Below, one piece after another: positions 1 to 11,907 of a DNA stretch of 64,000 bases. The notes under the pieces were generated by a model that was not told the DNA's origin, ran no database searches, and saw only the letters and a list, made by a program, of their open reading frames with translations. The stretch is from Tipula vernalis. Taxonomy: Eukaryota > Arthropoda > Insecta > Diptera > Tipulidae. The translations under genes were made by a program, and so were the position numbers. Each line of letters opens with the position of its first letter. Position 1 is the first letter of the stretch. The stretch lies in NCBI GenBank assembly GCA_958295665.1, contig OY282558.1, positions 184,366,015 to 184,430,014 on the forward strand, given 5' to 3'.

Positions 1-519
1 GATTAATTTCATAAAAATCGCTTAAGTACCAAGTCAATAACAATAGGTCTAACCCCATCGTATGGAAATGGGGCTTATTTTGTTTTTTAGAGCATGCCTT
101 CACCTAACTAATCAGGTATGCCTTGTCCTTGCGAAATCTCTGTGAGCTGGCCAATCCGCGTTAAAGTGGACCCCTAATTTTGATTAATTTCATAAAAATC
201 GCTTAAGTACCAAGTCAATAACAAAAGGTCTAACCCCATCGTATGGAAATGGGGCTTATTTTGTTTTTTAGAGCATGCCTTCACCTAACTAATCAGGTGT
301 GCCTTGTCCTTGCGAAATCTCTGTGAGCTGGCCAATCCGCGTTAAAGTGAACCCCTAATTTTGATTAATTTCATAAAAATCGCTTAAGTACCAAGTCAAT
401 AACAAAAGGTCTAACCCCATCGTATGGAAATGGGGCTTATTTTGTTTTTTAGAGCATGCCTTTACCTAACTAATCAGGTATGCCTTGTTCTTGCGAAATC
501 TCTGTGAGCTGGCCAATCA
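1..519. repeat. Tandem array, 181-bp unit, about 2.9 copies
   Basis: Three successive copies start at 1, 182 and 363, each opening with GATTAATTTCATAAAAATCG, giving a period of 181 bp. Copies differ by only a few substitutions, for example CAATAGG versus CAAAAGG, and TGGACCCC versus TGAACCCC. The third copy breaks off after CTGGCCAATC near 519. The array starts at the window edge, so its true length is unknown. No open frame is conserved across units. It looks like a recently amplified minisatellite or satellite, or internal repeats of an element lying to the left. Confidence 0.9.
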
Positions 520-2770
520 TCGATACAGTTTACAACTATGATTTGTAAAACAAATTTTTTCTACCAATTCCGTTGGTTTTACCGATTATTATTAAATTTT
601 TGAGTCAATTTATTTACTTACCATTTGTTTTATTAGCACAGCGAGGCTTCTTTGCAGTATATTGAAACCTTACATATTTTAATCACACATTTCGATTTAC
701 CATATTGTTTTAGTGAAATAACTATTTTTTTGTCTACTGTAAAAAAAATTTACCAATACATATACAGTTTTTGTTATTTGTCGGAAACTACACATTCGTC
801 ATTAATTTCATCTTTGTTTTCTTGCCCGCATAACATTTCTTCATTTTGAATACTTTAAGCTTAATGCGGCTATTGTTAACATTGTCCTAGAGCTTAGAAA
901 TTTTGGCTTTTGAAGTTTTTCATACAGAGGAATAAACTTATGGGGTGTCCCGAGATAAAAAGCAGGGTTGGAAAATAAGGACCACCCTAATGTATATACT
1001 GTACGATTCTAATCTAATTATGTTTATTATGTTAGGTCGTCTCTGAGCTACTGTTTATAAGTTTTAAGTGAAATTTAAAGTAATAATGATTATGATGTTA
1101 AGAAGTGGACAAAAATCTAATCCAACAAACTAATAAATGAGTTTTTCAGAATACTGGTATCATCCTAATAAACTACAAAATTAGATTTAGACAGTTAATT
1201 GTTTTATTTTGATAGTTTTAAAGCATAACAACAAATTTACAGAAACAAGTTCTGAAATATGAAGTAGTTAAGAAAAACGGATTACTAATACCAACATTAA
1301 AATTACTTGTAATACTTAAAGATTAATTCATAACAAGTTTATGGAAATTAAATTAAAGGTAAATTTAAACTTAATTAATTAAGAGTATGATTAGTTATTT
1401 AAAAATTAATGCAGATTTGAATTTTAGGAATTATTAAAAAAAAACGTGATTCGAAGATTTTAAATGTTATCGACAATAATTTCACTTATTGTGACCAAAA
1501 ATGAATCAGATAATTCAAATCTGAGAAACTCTACTTATTATTTAACTTAACAATTGGAATTCAAACATTACTACACATTATTTTACAAGTCAAAGAGAGA
1601 AGTACCTAGAATTTCCGGTATTTCATCGCATACATTTTTTCAGTTTAAAAGTACCAAATTTCCTGTTAAATTCACGTTTAAAAATCAGCACACCATTTAA
1701 AACGTTTGGAATTGATTTCCCGGAAGAATGCTTTTCACGTGGGCAGCTTTTATGTTATCCATTTTCGCAATTACTAGCGAAAACGTTGTTCTATGTATGT
1801 ATGTATGTATAAGCGTAAAGAAATTCTTGATTAATAAAAATACTCGTAAATAACAAAATTTATTATTTGGATATTTTATTAAATTCTACATCCAGTAGTA
1901 TACATAGGTACTATGTTATAATGTCTATACCGCGTCGCTTTGATAATATGTTCAATTAAAAATTTTAATATGTACCAAAAAATTTTATTATTTACAAAAA
2001 AATGATTTTAAAATTAAAAGAATTTACGGTACGCAACACATGCTATTACAAAACAGAATTTTCTGTTTTTATTTTTTTAACAATTTTGAATTAGATAGTA
2101 GGTATAGTGAATATATGTACAATCAAGACAACAGCCTACCACAGCTTCTTTAAAAGAGCTTCCATTATATCATGAATATTTTATGATTATTGTACCCATA
2201 AAATAAATGTTTGCTAAAATTAATAACAAAAAAGTCATTTAAAGTAATATTTTCTTGGAAATTATCATTTGGATGTTGTTTTATTTGAATACATAATAAT
2301 AAGCGTTGCGGAATGAAAAGTAGAATGTTGAAAAGATGATGAAAAGTGGAAAAATGTGGTTTTATTCAGTTTTGAACCTATTATAATATTAAAAAAATTT
2401 CTACTATGGAATGATTTCCATTATTTACTCATTGACTGCTGGAATTACATTTCCAAATTTAAATTTTATGTCTTTTTTATTACGTTCAGCTTTACCTTAC
2501 ACCATGGTACCGTATACGACACAAAATTTAAGCATTTCATACTGTAACGTTAATGCTGTTTACGTATTCCTTTAAACAAATTTGTTTTTTCCAAAAATAT
2601 AAAATCGTTCACTAAAAGATTTCAATTTTCTATACCCAAATAAAATAATTTCATATTTGATTTTTATTTAATATAAAGGTTTCGAATTTTTCAGCATAGG
2701 TAGAAGTGTATAAGGACTCAAATTCCGATTTCCAGGCTGTTACCTGTATTTATATTGTTTTAAGGGGTTA
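520..2770. other. AT-rich DNA with no recognised gene
   Basis: This stretch is AT-rich with only short chance frames. A short TGTA microsatellite lies near 1793-1811. Nothing with codon-like structure, splice signals or transposon ends could be supported. Confidence 0.6.
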
Positions 2771-2931
2771 TACCCTAGACACACTGCGATTTAATTAAAC
2801 CGATTTAGTGAATTTTTCGAGATTATCCGCAGTGTGTCAACCTCGATTTAGCTAATCCCTTTGTTTTTTGCATAGAAACTTAAACTAGTTTAGCTAAATC
2901 AGATTTATTAAACCACAGTCTGTCTAGGGTA
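2771..2931. mobile_element. 161-bp MITE, PIF/Harbinger-like (copy 1)
   Basis: The element starts TACCCTAGACACACTG and ends CAGTCTGTCTAGGGTA, so the ends are imperfect inverted repeats. It is flanked on both sides by TTA (2768-2770 and 2932-2934). A 3-bp TTA duplication is the hallmark of PIF/Harbinger elements and their Tourist-type MITEs. The interior has no coding capacity and contains smaller inverted segments around TTTAGCTAA. A second, truncated copy in the opposite orientation lies at 49857, which supports a real repeat family. Superfamily assignment rests on the TSD and ends alone. Confidence 0.75.
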
Positions 2932-2934
2932 TTA

Positions 2935-3115
2935 GAGTCCAAAGATATATGTATGGACTTTGACGTTGTCTTGAGATATTTCACTTTTATGAAAGATACA
3001 TTCCAAGATTCTAACGTGAGATTAAAAACCATTGGTGATAAAGCATCTCTTTGCCGAACACCGATAATTAATTGCAAACATTCTCGATAGCTTGTTCTAA
3101 ACTTTAATACAACTT
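2935..3115 (-). pseudogene. LINE reverse transcriptase fragment
   Basis: The minus strand reads GVRQRDALSPMVFNLTLE, which matches the non-LTR reverse-transcriptase motif usually written GVRQGDxLSPLLFNLxLE (domain 4 region). About 60 residues are open. No YADD box follows; the MITE at 2771-2931 lies directly downstream on this strand. The fragment is far shorter than a LINE ORF2 (about 900-1000 residues) and is not functional. The clade cannot be set from so little sequence. Confidence 0.6.
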
Positions 3116-3627
3116 TGTGACTGAGTTGTATATAATTTTATGTATTTTAAGGATTTAACGCCACTCGTCCGATTGATCGAGTCGTATGCGAGATATCTAT
3201 TAATATTTAGAGAGAATAATTCTTGACTGACAGATTTGCTGGCGGGTGATTCTTCCCAATGTAAAATAGTAATTTGTGTGCTTTACGAGATATATCGCGT
3301 TAGTTCTCGTCGTGGGGTGGAATCTCAATACAAATTTCCGTCCACACGTTGAACCTGGAACTTGATCTAATAAATCTACCTGAAATTGCGGTTTTAAAAC
3401 AAATTGTTAAACAATGACGTTAAAAAGCCAAGTGAACAAAATATTGTTACGATTTCGGCTTATCAGTCAATATTCGAAACACAGTATTAGAAATAAAACA
3501 GCAAATTCACTTAATTAATAGATGTACCGCGTTCCAAATACAAATAATCCAATTTGAACTTATTCGTATTTTATATAACCAAACCAGAGTTAAAGAAGTA
3601 CGAGTCGAATACAATTTAGAACAGTAG
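3116..3627. other. AT-rich DNA with no recognised gene
   Basis: No coding or transposon structure was recognised between the LINE scrap and the mariner element. Short open frames here are compatible with chance. Confidence 0.5.
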
Positions 3628-3629
3628 TA

Positions 3630-4873
3630 CAGGGTGGGCCTTCTGTTAGTGCTTTTTCTATTTGTAAATAAAATACACATTTTAGGATGAAAAGTCAACA
3701 TTTTTTATTAATAATGAAAGATGGTTCTGTGCCATTTATGTATGAAAAATAATATCGTTCATATGCCCACCACGGCTTCGCCTACAGGCCTACATCCGAA
3801 CATTAACATTTTCGATGACTTTTTCTAATAAAAGCGGATCAATGACCTCAATTTCAGCTCGAATGTTGTTTTTAAGTTGCTGAATTGTTTGTGGATCATT
3901 AGCATAAACCTTACCTTTCAAATAACCCCACAATCAAGTGGTGTTAAATCCGGGCTTCTTGGTGGCCAAGGAAATCGATGAGCAAATTTTGTTGACAATA
4001 AATGGATTGTAGCACGATTTGCGTGGCATGTCGCTCCGTCATGTTGAAACTAAAGGTCGTTGACACGCAATTCATTCAATTTGAGCTACAAAAAACCAGT
4101 TAACATGTTGCGATAACGTTCCCCATTCACTGTAAGGGCATTCTCCTGTTCATTTTCAAAGACACCTAGAAGCCCATAAACCACACCAAACAGTGACTCT
4201 TGGAGGATAAAGTTTTGCTTCGTGAATAACATGAGGATTCTCCGCTGGCCAAATTCGACAATTTTGCCATTAAGATGAAAATGAGCTTCATCGCTAAAGA
4301 TGATTTTTGATGAAAAACCTTCATTTCGTTGAAGCATTCAATTAACAAAACGACGACGATTTAAATGATCTGGTGGCCTCATTTTTTGTGTTAGTTGAAT
4401 TTTGTATGGATGAAAATGAAGATCAACATACAAAATGCATCGTAATGTGGTGCGTGAAATGTTCAGTTCTTCTGAACGATGCCTGATTGATGTGTTTGGT
4501 TCATTACAAACACTTTCACTAACAGCTGCCACTGCATCAGGAGTACGAACTGGATGAACATGTTAATACTGTATGCGACCTTCCACTGAACCAGTTGCTT
4601 CGAAACAATCAATAATTTTTCCAAATTGCACGCTCAGTAGGACTTCCATGTCGACCAAAACTCTCACATAATTTACGAAATGTTATTGTTTTTGAACGAT
4701 TATTTTCATAACAAATTTGGACAATCAAAATGCGTTGTTGCTTTGTTAGCGACTCCACGATGATAAATGGCAGATTTTAGACTTTTTATGTGTCAAAGGA
4801 TTTTTTTAGAACAGATAACACTAAGTACTAAAATTCATTGATTGATAAAAGGACCAACAGATGGCCCACCCTG
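3630..4873 (-). mobile_element. Mariner-family DNA transposon, full length, inactive
   Basis: The outer ends read CAGGGTGGGCC...GGCCCACCCTG and form inverted repeats of about 27 bp with a few mismatches. Each end abuts TA (3628-3629 and 4874-4875), the invariant Tc1/mariner target duplication. The length of 1244 bp is typical for mariner. The only gene inside is a transposase on the minus strand, broken by stops. Both ends are preserved, so the copy is complete but dead, and could in principle be mobilised in trans. Confidence 0.9.
3790..4770 (-). pseudogene. Mariner transposase, broken by stops
   Basis: Cut-and-paste transposase. The N-terminal helix-turn-helix region begins near 4765 with a VESLTKQQRI segment. 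The second HTH (SIRHRSEELNISRTTLRCIL) lies near 4470. The catalytic core follows: FSDEAHFHLNG near 4290, QHDGATCHANRATI near 4030, and SPDLTPLD near 3940. Counting from the D of HDG to the D of PLD gives 34 residues between them, a DD34D triad. All three aspartates are present. The frame is interrupted by a TGA after RRRFVN near 4337, a further stop before the second aspartate, and changes of frame near the N-terminus. The terminal segment near 3790-3930 is also degraded. Confidence 0.85.
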
Positions 4874-5102
4874 TATAACACTTAAGCATGGACAATCTTT
4901 TAGTACAATTGAAAATTTTAATAATTTCTAGTGTCCCTCGAGTTATGTAGTATTTTGAGTTATGCTTACATTATATTTTCTAATAAATTAATTTGTTTAC
5001 TAACTAATTACATAGTTCGCTAAGTCAATAAGTATATTTTTAATCGTAGAATTTATTTTATTTTTGTTTACTAAAAGTGTTGTATTTAACGGTACTTAGT
5101 AT

Positions 5103-5200
5103 TGTTACGGTGACACACAGGGTGTAATATAATAAGTTAAATAATTAGTTACATGATTTACTGTACTAAAACGTAATTTTCCATGATAAAACTGTTCTGT
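5103..5200 (+). repeat. 5' fragment of solo LTR (family of 5383-6634)
   Basis: Starts TGTTACGGTGACAC and shares the following TGTAATA...AATAAGTTAAAT and ACTGTACTAAAA segments with the LTRs at 5383 and 6306, then loses similarity after about 5200. It is a truncated copy of the same LTR family. Confidence 0.6.
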
Positions 5201-5382
5201 GGCGATTAATGCATCCAAATCGCTTATTTTCATTCGTTTTCTCCACAATTATTTGAAACGCAATTCATTTCGATTTTTTAATATAATTGTGTTTGAACAG
5301 CTTCTTTCAGCTTAGTAGTGACAACTACAGAGTATATTTCGACTTATTATGTGGTTTGAATCTGTGCTCATCAAATAAATAT

Positions 5383-5836
5383 TGTAGCGGTGACACCTAG
5401 TGTGTAATAGAATAAGTTAAATTAATAGCTCAATGTTCAACTGTACTAAAATTGAATTTTCCATGATAAAATTGTTCTTAATGTTTCTACACTATTCTGA
5501 CTGGAAAAGTCATGAGCTTTCTGGAAGTTTGGTTTGTGTATATAAAAAGGAGAACGAAACAAATTAGATTATTAGTATTTGGTAAGCGATAGTGTGAAAA
5601 TTAAAAAGAAATTAAAAAGTGATTTAAAAAGTGTTGCAGTGCGATTTAAAAATAATAAGTGAACAGTAAAATTATGTGAAAATTATATCATGTGATTATG
5701 TGAATTTTTCTAATAAATTGTGTAGAATTTATTTTTGATCTTTAATAAATAAATCCGTTCGTGATAAATTGAACTGTTTTGCTTTTATTCACAATCCAGT
5801 GAATCGAACCTTGATTAACAAGGCAAACACGTAACA
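5383..5836 (+). repeat. Solo LTR of a Ty3/gypsy-like family
   Basis: The 454-bp segment begins TGTAGCGGTGACACC and ends ACACGTAACA, so it has TG...CA termini. A TATA box (TATATAAAAAGG) lies at about 5539 and an AATAAATAAA polyadenylation signal near 5744, as expected for an LTR with its own promoter and terminator. No internal retroviral gene adjoins it, so it is a solo LTR. It is followed by GTAT and then by an inverted copy of itself. Confidence 0.75.
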
Positions 5837-5840
5837 GTAT

Positions 5841-6296
5841 TGTTACGTTTTTGCTTGTCAATTAAGGTTCGTATCAATGGATTGTGAATAATACAAAATC
5901 AATTTAATTTATCCCAACGAATTTATTTATTTCACATAAAAATTATTACAATACAGTTTATTAATAAAAATTCACAAAATCACTTTATATAAATTATTCT
6001 CAAATTTATACTGTACACTTATAATTTTTATTTCCACAAAAACACTTTTTAATTCACTTTTTTAATTCCTTTTTAATCTTTACTCTATCGCTTACCAAAT
6101 ATTACTAATCCAATTCGACTTCGTTCGCCTTTTTATATACACAAACCAAACTTCTAGAAAGCTCATGACTTTTCCAGTTAGAATAGCGTAGAAACATTAC
6201 GTAACAATTTTTATCTTGGAAAATTCCATTTTAGTACAGTTACAATTGAGCTATTCATTTAACTTCTTCTATTACACACTAGGTGTCACCGTCACA
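5841..6296 (-). repeat. Solo LTR, inverted copy with 4-bp TSD
   Basis: On the minus strand this copy starts TGTGACGGTGACACC and ends CGTAACA. GTAT occurs immediately before (5837-5840) and after (6297-6300), a 4-bp duplication typical of Ty3/gypsy integration. With the preceding plus-strand LTR it forms a large inverted repeat of about 0.45-kb arms with only GTAT between them. Confidence 0.8.
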
Positions 6297-6305
6297 GTAT
6301 TGTTT

Positions 6306-6634
6306 TGTTACGGTGACACCTAAGTTTTACTGTACTAAAATGTAATTTTCGATGATAAAACTGTTGTAAATGTTTCTAGACTATTTTTACTGGAAAAGTC
6401 ATGAATTATGAATATATAGAAGTTTTGGTTTAAGTATATAATGACCTAACAAGTTCGAATTGAATGGTTAGTATTTGGAAAGCGATAGTGTAAAGATTAA
6501 AAAATGTTTTAAAAAGTGAATTATTATAAATAAATCGTTTTGTATTAATTTTTGGTGTTCAATAAATAAATACGTTTGTGGTTAATTGAAGTGGTTTGTT
6601 TTAATTACAATCCAGCGGTGGCAAAATCGTAACA
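6306..6634 (+). repeat. Shorter solo LTR of the same family
   Basis: Begins TGTTACGGTGACACC and ends AATCGTAACA (329 bp). It shares the promoter-proximal, GTTTGGAAAGCGATAG-like and AATAAATAAATACG segments with the two longer LTRs but lacks about 120 bp of internal sequence. No matching duplication was found at its flanks. Confidence 0.7.
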
Positions 6635-6714
6635 ATAATTTTTAGAGTTGTATTTCACTACATATGTATAATGTATGTACGTACAAACCATTTTATCAGA
6701 GAGACAAAAAAAAT

Positions 6715-7530
6715 CTCAATGGAAATAAAAATCAAGATTCTAGAAAGATTTAAAAATGGATATGGACCGGTAGCTATAGGGCGCGATTTTGGGATGGTTG
6801 AATCAACAATACGTACGTGCAATATAAATTAACGAAAATAAATTAAGACAGTCGATCGAGGCTGGTTCAACAATCAGCATGAATAAGGCACTTTTAGTGA
6901 GAAATCAACTAACGGAGTTGATTTCAATGATACGGATAAGCGATAAAAACCAAAAGAATAAGCCTTTGGATGGCACAGGAATCGGTCCAAAAGCAGTGCG
7001 TATTTACAACCATATTAAAATAAATGAAACAACCAGTTTTATTAACTAATTACCATAAAAGCAAAATCAAAGGACGGCTGGAAAATTTAAAAAAAAAAAT
7101 TTTCATTACATAACGCCCAGCCCAGCTATTGGGTGAAACAGCATCAACTGATAAAGAAGAAGCAAAATTATATCCGTTCCAGCTTAAACAGATTATCGAA
7201 GAAGGCGGATCAAATATTTAATACCGATGAGACTAGTCTCTTTTGGAATAAGTGCCAAATCGCATGTTCATTTTCAAACAAGAAATAAATGCACAAAGTT
7301 TAAGGCTACCAAAAGGAAAATTTCGTTGATGTTATGTAGTAACGAACGCATCAGGGGATTTGGTAACCAAATCATTAGCCACCCATAGCACATTAAATCC
7401 TGTTGCGTTAAAAACCACCACTAAAAATCAGCTTCCTTTATTTTAGAAAGCGAATAAAAATGCAGGAACGGCTTCTATTTTATTTCGAGAGTGGTTTTTA
7501 AAAATGTTTGTTCTTTTTGTCTACTTCCAA
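6715..7530 (+). pseudogene. Pogo/Tigger-like transposase relic
   Basis: A decayed transposase of the pogo branch of Tc1/mariner. The first helix-turn-helix is readable as KILERFKNGYGPVAI...STIRT (6721-6820), the psq-type DNA-binding domain. The catalytic domain appears as NTDETSLFWNK near 7220, holding the first aspartate. The NASGDLVTKSLATHST segment near 7350 and AGTASILFREWF near 7465 complete the match to Tigger proteins. Reading frames shift several times and stops are frequent, so no product is expected. The inverted ends were not located. The later catalytic aspartates were not seen. Confidence 0.75.
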
Positions 7531-7789
7531 ACACAACATCCCTAAGATCAAGGAAATATTTCAACTTTTAAGGTTAAATTCTTGCGACTGGTGTTCTAGT
7601 TTATTCTTGATTTCTTGATAAGATGGAAGAGGACTTAACTTTACCATTAAGTCAAATCTGAACAAAGTACACGATTCTAAATTGCGCCAATTTCATCGGG
7701 CCAGCAATTAAATATCTACAAAAGTCTACTCTTTAAGGCTCATGGAAAAAACATTATGGCCTGAAGGGATTGATTCGCAGCATAATAGA

Positions 7790-8400
7790 AGAGATGTTGA
7801 AATTGCATTGGAATGTAAATGTAATCCCTCTGTAACAACAAACGTCATTTCTTACTCCAGCTTTGAAAATTGGTGTTACTCTGGTTAATTTCATTTTTTT
7901 TTGGAAATACTGCTAGTTTTAATGATTGATTAAATAGAATCCACAGAGAGGAATTGCCAACGATGTGAAATTTTTTAATAATGCAGCTGGAATGACGTCA
8001 GGCCCATATCCATCTCCGAATACTTTAAGAGCTCGATGAATATCCTCGTTTTCAATTTTTGTCTTCCGGCTTATAAACTGATCGTGAGCTGCGGATCACA
8101 AGATTTACGTTCGTTGAATGTCATAAGTGCTGGGTAACTATTCGTTGCACGTTTTTTTTGAAAAATCTCCGAATCGTTTCTTATTTTTTCCTTAATATGG
8201 CTTGCGTTTTTTTTTTTTTTTTGTAAATCCATTGTGCCATGGTGGATATTTGTTCGATAATAAATGCCCTTAAAAATAATTTTGAATAATTTCTCCATGT
8301 TAACATCTATGTTGTTGCTGATAAGCTCCTTCTCCCAGCTAATCTGCTCAAGATATAGAGGAAGGTTTATTGTGTCGGCTTTTCTAAAGTTGCAATACGG
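7790..8400 (-). pseudogene. Jockey-like LINE ORF2 fragment
   Basis: Read on the minus strand from 8400: NFRKADTINLPLYLEQISW, then a DVNMEKLFKIIF segment. These match the linker between endonuclease and reverse transcriptase of Jockey/CR1-type LINEs. Lower down, GYGPDVIPAALLKNF (near 8000) and TRVTPIFKAGVRNDV (near 7850) match the RT motifs usually written GPDGIPxxLLK and VTPIFKSGDRxDVxNYR. The frame is broken by a poly-T tract near 8205-8222 and by stops after LINH. Upstream 8400-8720 may hold degraded endonuclease sequence but this is too weak to claim. Confidence 0.7.
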
Positions 8401-11266
8401 CTTGCGGTTTTGCTTTCAAAAATTATTTCTAGATCATTTAGGTTAATATCATTAATAACGAATGGTGATGGTGATACATTTACTTTAAATAGAATTGGTT
8501 CATTTGTAAAAATTTTATACCTCGCAAATTAGGTTTAGTTTTATATCGAAAACGGTATCGATGAACAGACACTGTGTTTCCGAACTAACGTTTAAAGATA
8601 AAATTTCATCCATTTCCTCGTGTGTTTCCATTATTGTGTCGCAGCAGGCAGTGTAAGATGGTATCTTACACTGAACTTAGGATAAAAATTGACTTTACAC
8701 GTAATTGCTCAATAGTACAGGTTAGATATTTTAACTAACTCATTGAATAATGATGCGTCAACCGCTGATTACTCCTTCACCAGATTGTTTGGTATTTGTT
8801 AGCGGTGAACGGTCTATCTATAAACCACATATGGGCGAGGAAGGAATTCAGAACTCTGGATCCCTTTGTTAAATGTTATCTAACAGCTGATATAAACTTT
8901 TTACCACAAAATTGCGAAATTGAGCTGCTTTTAAAGAGATTTTATTTTCCTTTTGGAAATAAAATTACTGATTCCTTATGTTTTGTGGTTTGGCCATTGA
9001 TGTAGTCTTCTTATAGTCGAATATTTCCAAGACATGTTCCTGGTTCTGATTGGTACTTGATTCAGATTTAACGATGACATGAAGGAGTTTAGTTTTCGAT
9101 TGAAGTTCAACAGTGCTTCGTTTGACCTTCGCTGTGTAAGGTGGCATACTTTCCGGCAGTTGCTTGAGGTGTGGCCCAACCAGCACTTAAGTCTGCTGCT
9201 TCCTCATCGGAATCTTTCGGTCAACTGATCATTGTTCATTTCCATTGACGGTTTGCTGATGGCTTGTGCAGTCTCATTAATGCATAAGCACTGATTTTTG
9301 CAAAAGTTGCCTTCGGAAGAAAAAACAGTATCCGGTAGTGCATTTCCACATTGTAGCAAGAAATATACGACCATTAATCCATGTAACATTATAGGAAACA
9401 AATAGGAGGTAAACTAAACCTTCCTTGAAAAATTTACTGTAGTTTCTGATCAACCTTCTTAATTTAATTAAAAAGAAATGGATTTTTTTTTTAAACGATA
9501 TCAACATTTTTATTTTCAATTATATTAATAAACATTTTACGATACATATTGTAACGAAATTAGCAATTACATTTTATTCGATACAACGGTTGCAAATAAA
9601 TTTCGTTTTCGATGCATGTAATATTTAAACAGATATCGAAGCAAGACATTTATTTTGTATCAGTACAATAACATTCATAAATTATTCTTTTTTCAAGAGC
9701 TTCTATCTTAGTATCCTAATTTGTAGGGCGTCTAATATTCCCTCTAACTTCTAGGGTACAAGTGTATAACTTCTGCCACTAACACCAGTTATATATTCAA
9801 CAGGTTTTAATAAATTAAAACAAATAATCATAAACTCTTAAATATTATTTTTATTTAAATTGGCAAGCAGCCATTAGCTAAATTTTTGTTTTTAAATAAA
9901 AATCGTTTTTGGCATTGTTATATTATATTTAGCGTCTTACTTTGGTAACTGGAATAGGAATTGAAATAAAAATAAAAATGCAAATTCTGCAAATAAAAAC
10001 CAAAAATAATATTCTTTTTACTTTTATCTGTTGACATTAAAAATGAAATAAAAATACAATAAAAATTTTCAAAATTATTGCTGGAATAATTCTATATCAA
10101 CAACAAAAACTTGGTTTGAAAAGGCGTAAGGCGTCAATTGTTATTATTTTTATATAATATTTCACCAATAAGGAACTTAAATGGGTTTTGAAAGAGCAAC
10201 TTTTACGCATTACACCAAAAGTTTTACCACAGACATATATTTGTCTAAGCAATTAGCTGTACAACTTGAAAAACTATTGTTCAGCTTAAGTAGTTGTACG
10301 ATTGCATTGTGATTTAATTTATAATACAATCGCACATCCGACGCAGATTTCCATCAATCCACCGAATCAACTGAAGCGTATAATCACCTCGTATAAAAAT
10401 AATATTAACATTTTAATTTACGACAATGGCCATTTTCCGTTTCAAGCATTATATTGAAACATTTGTAAGTTTTCTTGACAGCATTAATATTAACAGGACT
10501 GATACAATTACTGTCGGACATTTGAAAATCCTGTACATAAGAGCTTGGAATAGTAGATATAGTAAATGATAATGATTCTAAAAACATACTAATGAGTTCC
10601 GGGATAATTATCACTAATACATTTGCCACTAGATCAATCAATGGCAATATTCTTGAGCAAGGTTTATGTAGTTTCACAAATATTATAACTGTTTATATTT
10701 CCATCATTTTTCAGATATTAGTTGATCATAATTTTATTTTTTGATTTATATTTTCACGATTTTCTCACTAAAACAGATTTTTATACTACTGACCCAGAAG
10801 CTACTATTAAGCTAATTATTGAGAAATTTAATCGAAAAATTTACAATAGTTAAAAGTGTTGTTGCAAAATTGAAGAATAATTCTTGCCACTGGACTTATG
10901 GAAGCTAATTTGGGAAACGGAGCCGAATTTTTAAAAAAAGTACAAATTAGACACTAATATAGAAATTCAAAATTAATTTCCCAATTTTAATAAGAAAATT
11001 TCTATTTTGAAAATATGTTTACCAATGTAAGTCAGAAATACTTATGGAAAAGTATAAATTTGTTTTTGAACAGAAATAACTCCAAATCTAATATTGAAAG
11101 CTTCGAAATTAATGGTGATAAATAAAAAATTGGACCCGATTCTGAACGTCAAAATACTTGTTGTTATTTTATTTCCCGCTTCCTAGTTGAATTTGTACTG
11201 AAAAAACAAAACTAACATAACTTAACATAAAATTGTGCAATGCCGAATCGGCCCTAATACCTTTGG
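8401..11266. other. Unassigned AT-rich DNA, one weak gag-like trace
   Basis: Most of this stretch shows no gene. On the minus strand near 9190-9100 the reading CWLGHTSSNC followed by an EALLNF segment weakly resembles the zinc knuckle of a BEL-type gag, but the frame is short and the second knuckle is unclear. A 90-residue open frame at 10405-10677 has no recognisable motif. No LTR pair or inverted ends were found for any of it. Confidence 0.4.
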
Positions 11267-11907
11267 ACAGCGATTTTGGTCGCAAAATGAAGAAAGAGAA
11301 TTGAGAATTTGGTATATGTACACGGCTTATAATATACCTGTTGCTATATATTTTTATTTTTGTCATATATTTTTATTGTATTAGTGTGTTTTGTCATGAT
11401 GGTAAGTATCAAAAATAAGCGAAGGCGGGTGAAATCGGTTCAAATTTTTGGTGCTTTCGCTCGCCTTGAGTTATTTTTCCCTTTCTTCTAACATGAGGTA
11501 TTCATATGTTTGCATATATTGTTGTTGTAACCGACGTAAATAAAACAAAATTCTCGTGATCGTCAATAAAAACCAAAAACAAAAAGCAAATAAATAATGG
11601 TTTTTCATTTATGCATTCTTCGTCGGCCACATTCGTAATATTATAATTTTTTTTTTTTTTTTTTTTTGAAATTGTTGATTCTTTCTGAGTTATGTGTGGA
11701 AATATAAAAGAACAAAATAAAGCGTAATCATTTTCTCGATCGTTCTCTTCTGAGCTTATTTCTCTTATTTGTGTCATGTTATCCCTCCTAATCGTGTCAT
11801 TTTATCTCTCCTATTTGCATCATGTGAAATGAAAAACTAAAAAAACGCACATTTGACACCAATACAATTTACCAATACTATTGACATTTTGCGACCAAAA
11901 TCGCTGT
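11267..11907. mobile_element. Non-autonomous DNA element with 23-bp perfect TIRs
   Basis: A 23-bp sequence, ACAGCGATTTTGGTCGCAAA plus ATG, at 11267-11289 recurs as an exact reverse complement at 11885-11907. The 641 bp between carry no transposase and include a T19 run near 11649. A TA adjoins the right end at 11907-11908, while the left flank has GA, so a Tc1/mariner-type TA duplication may have mutated on one side. A perfect 23-bp match with an AT-rich unique interior points to a MITE or deletion derivative. Superfamily is inferred only. Confidence 0.6.
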
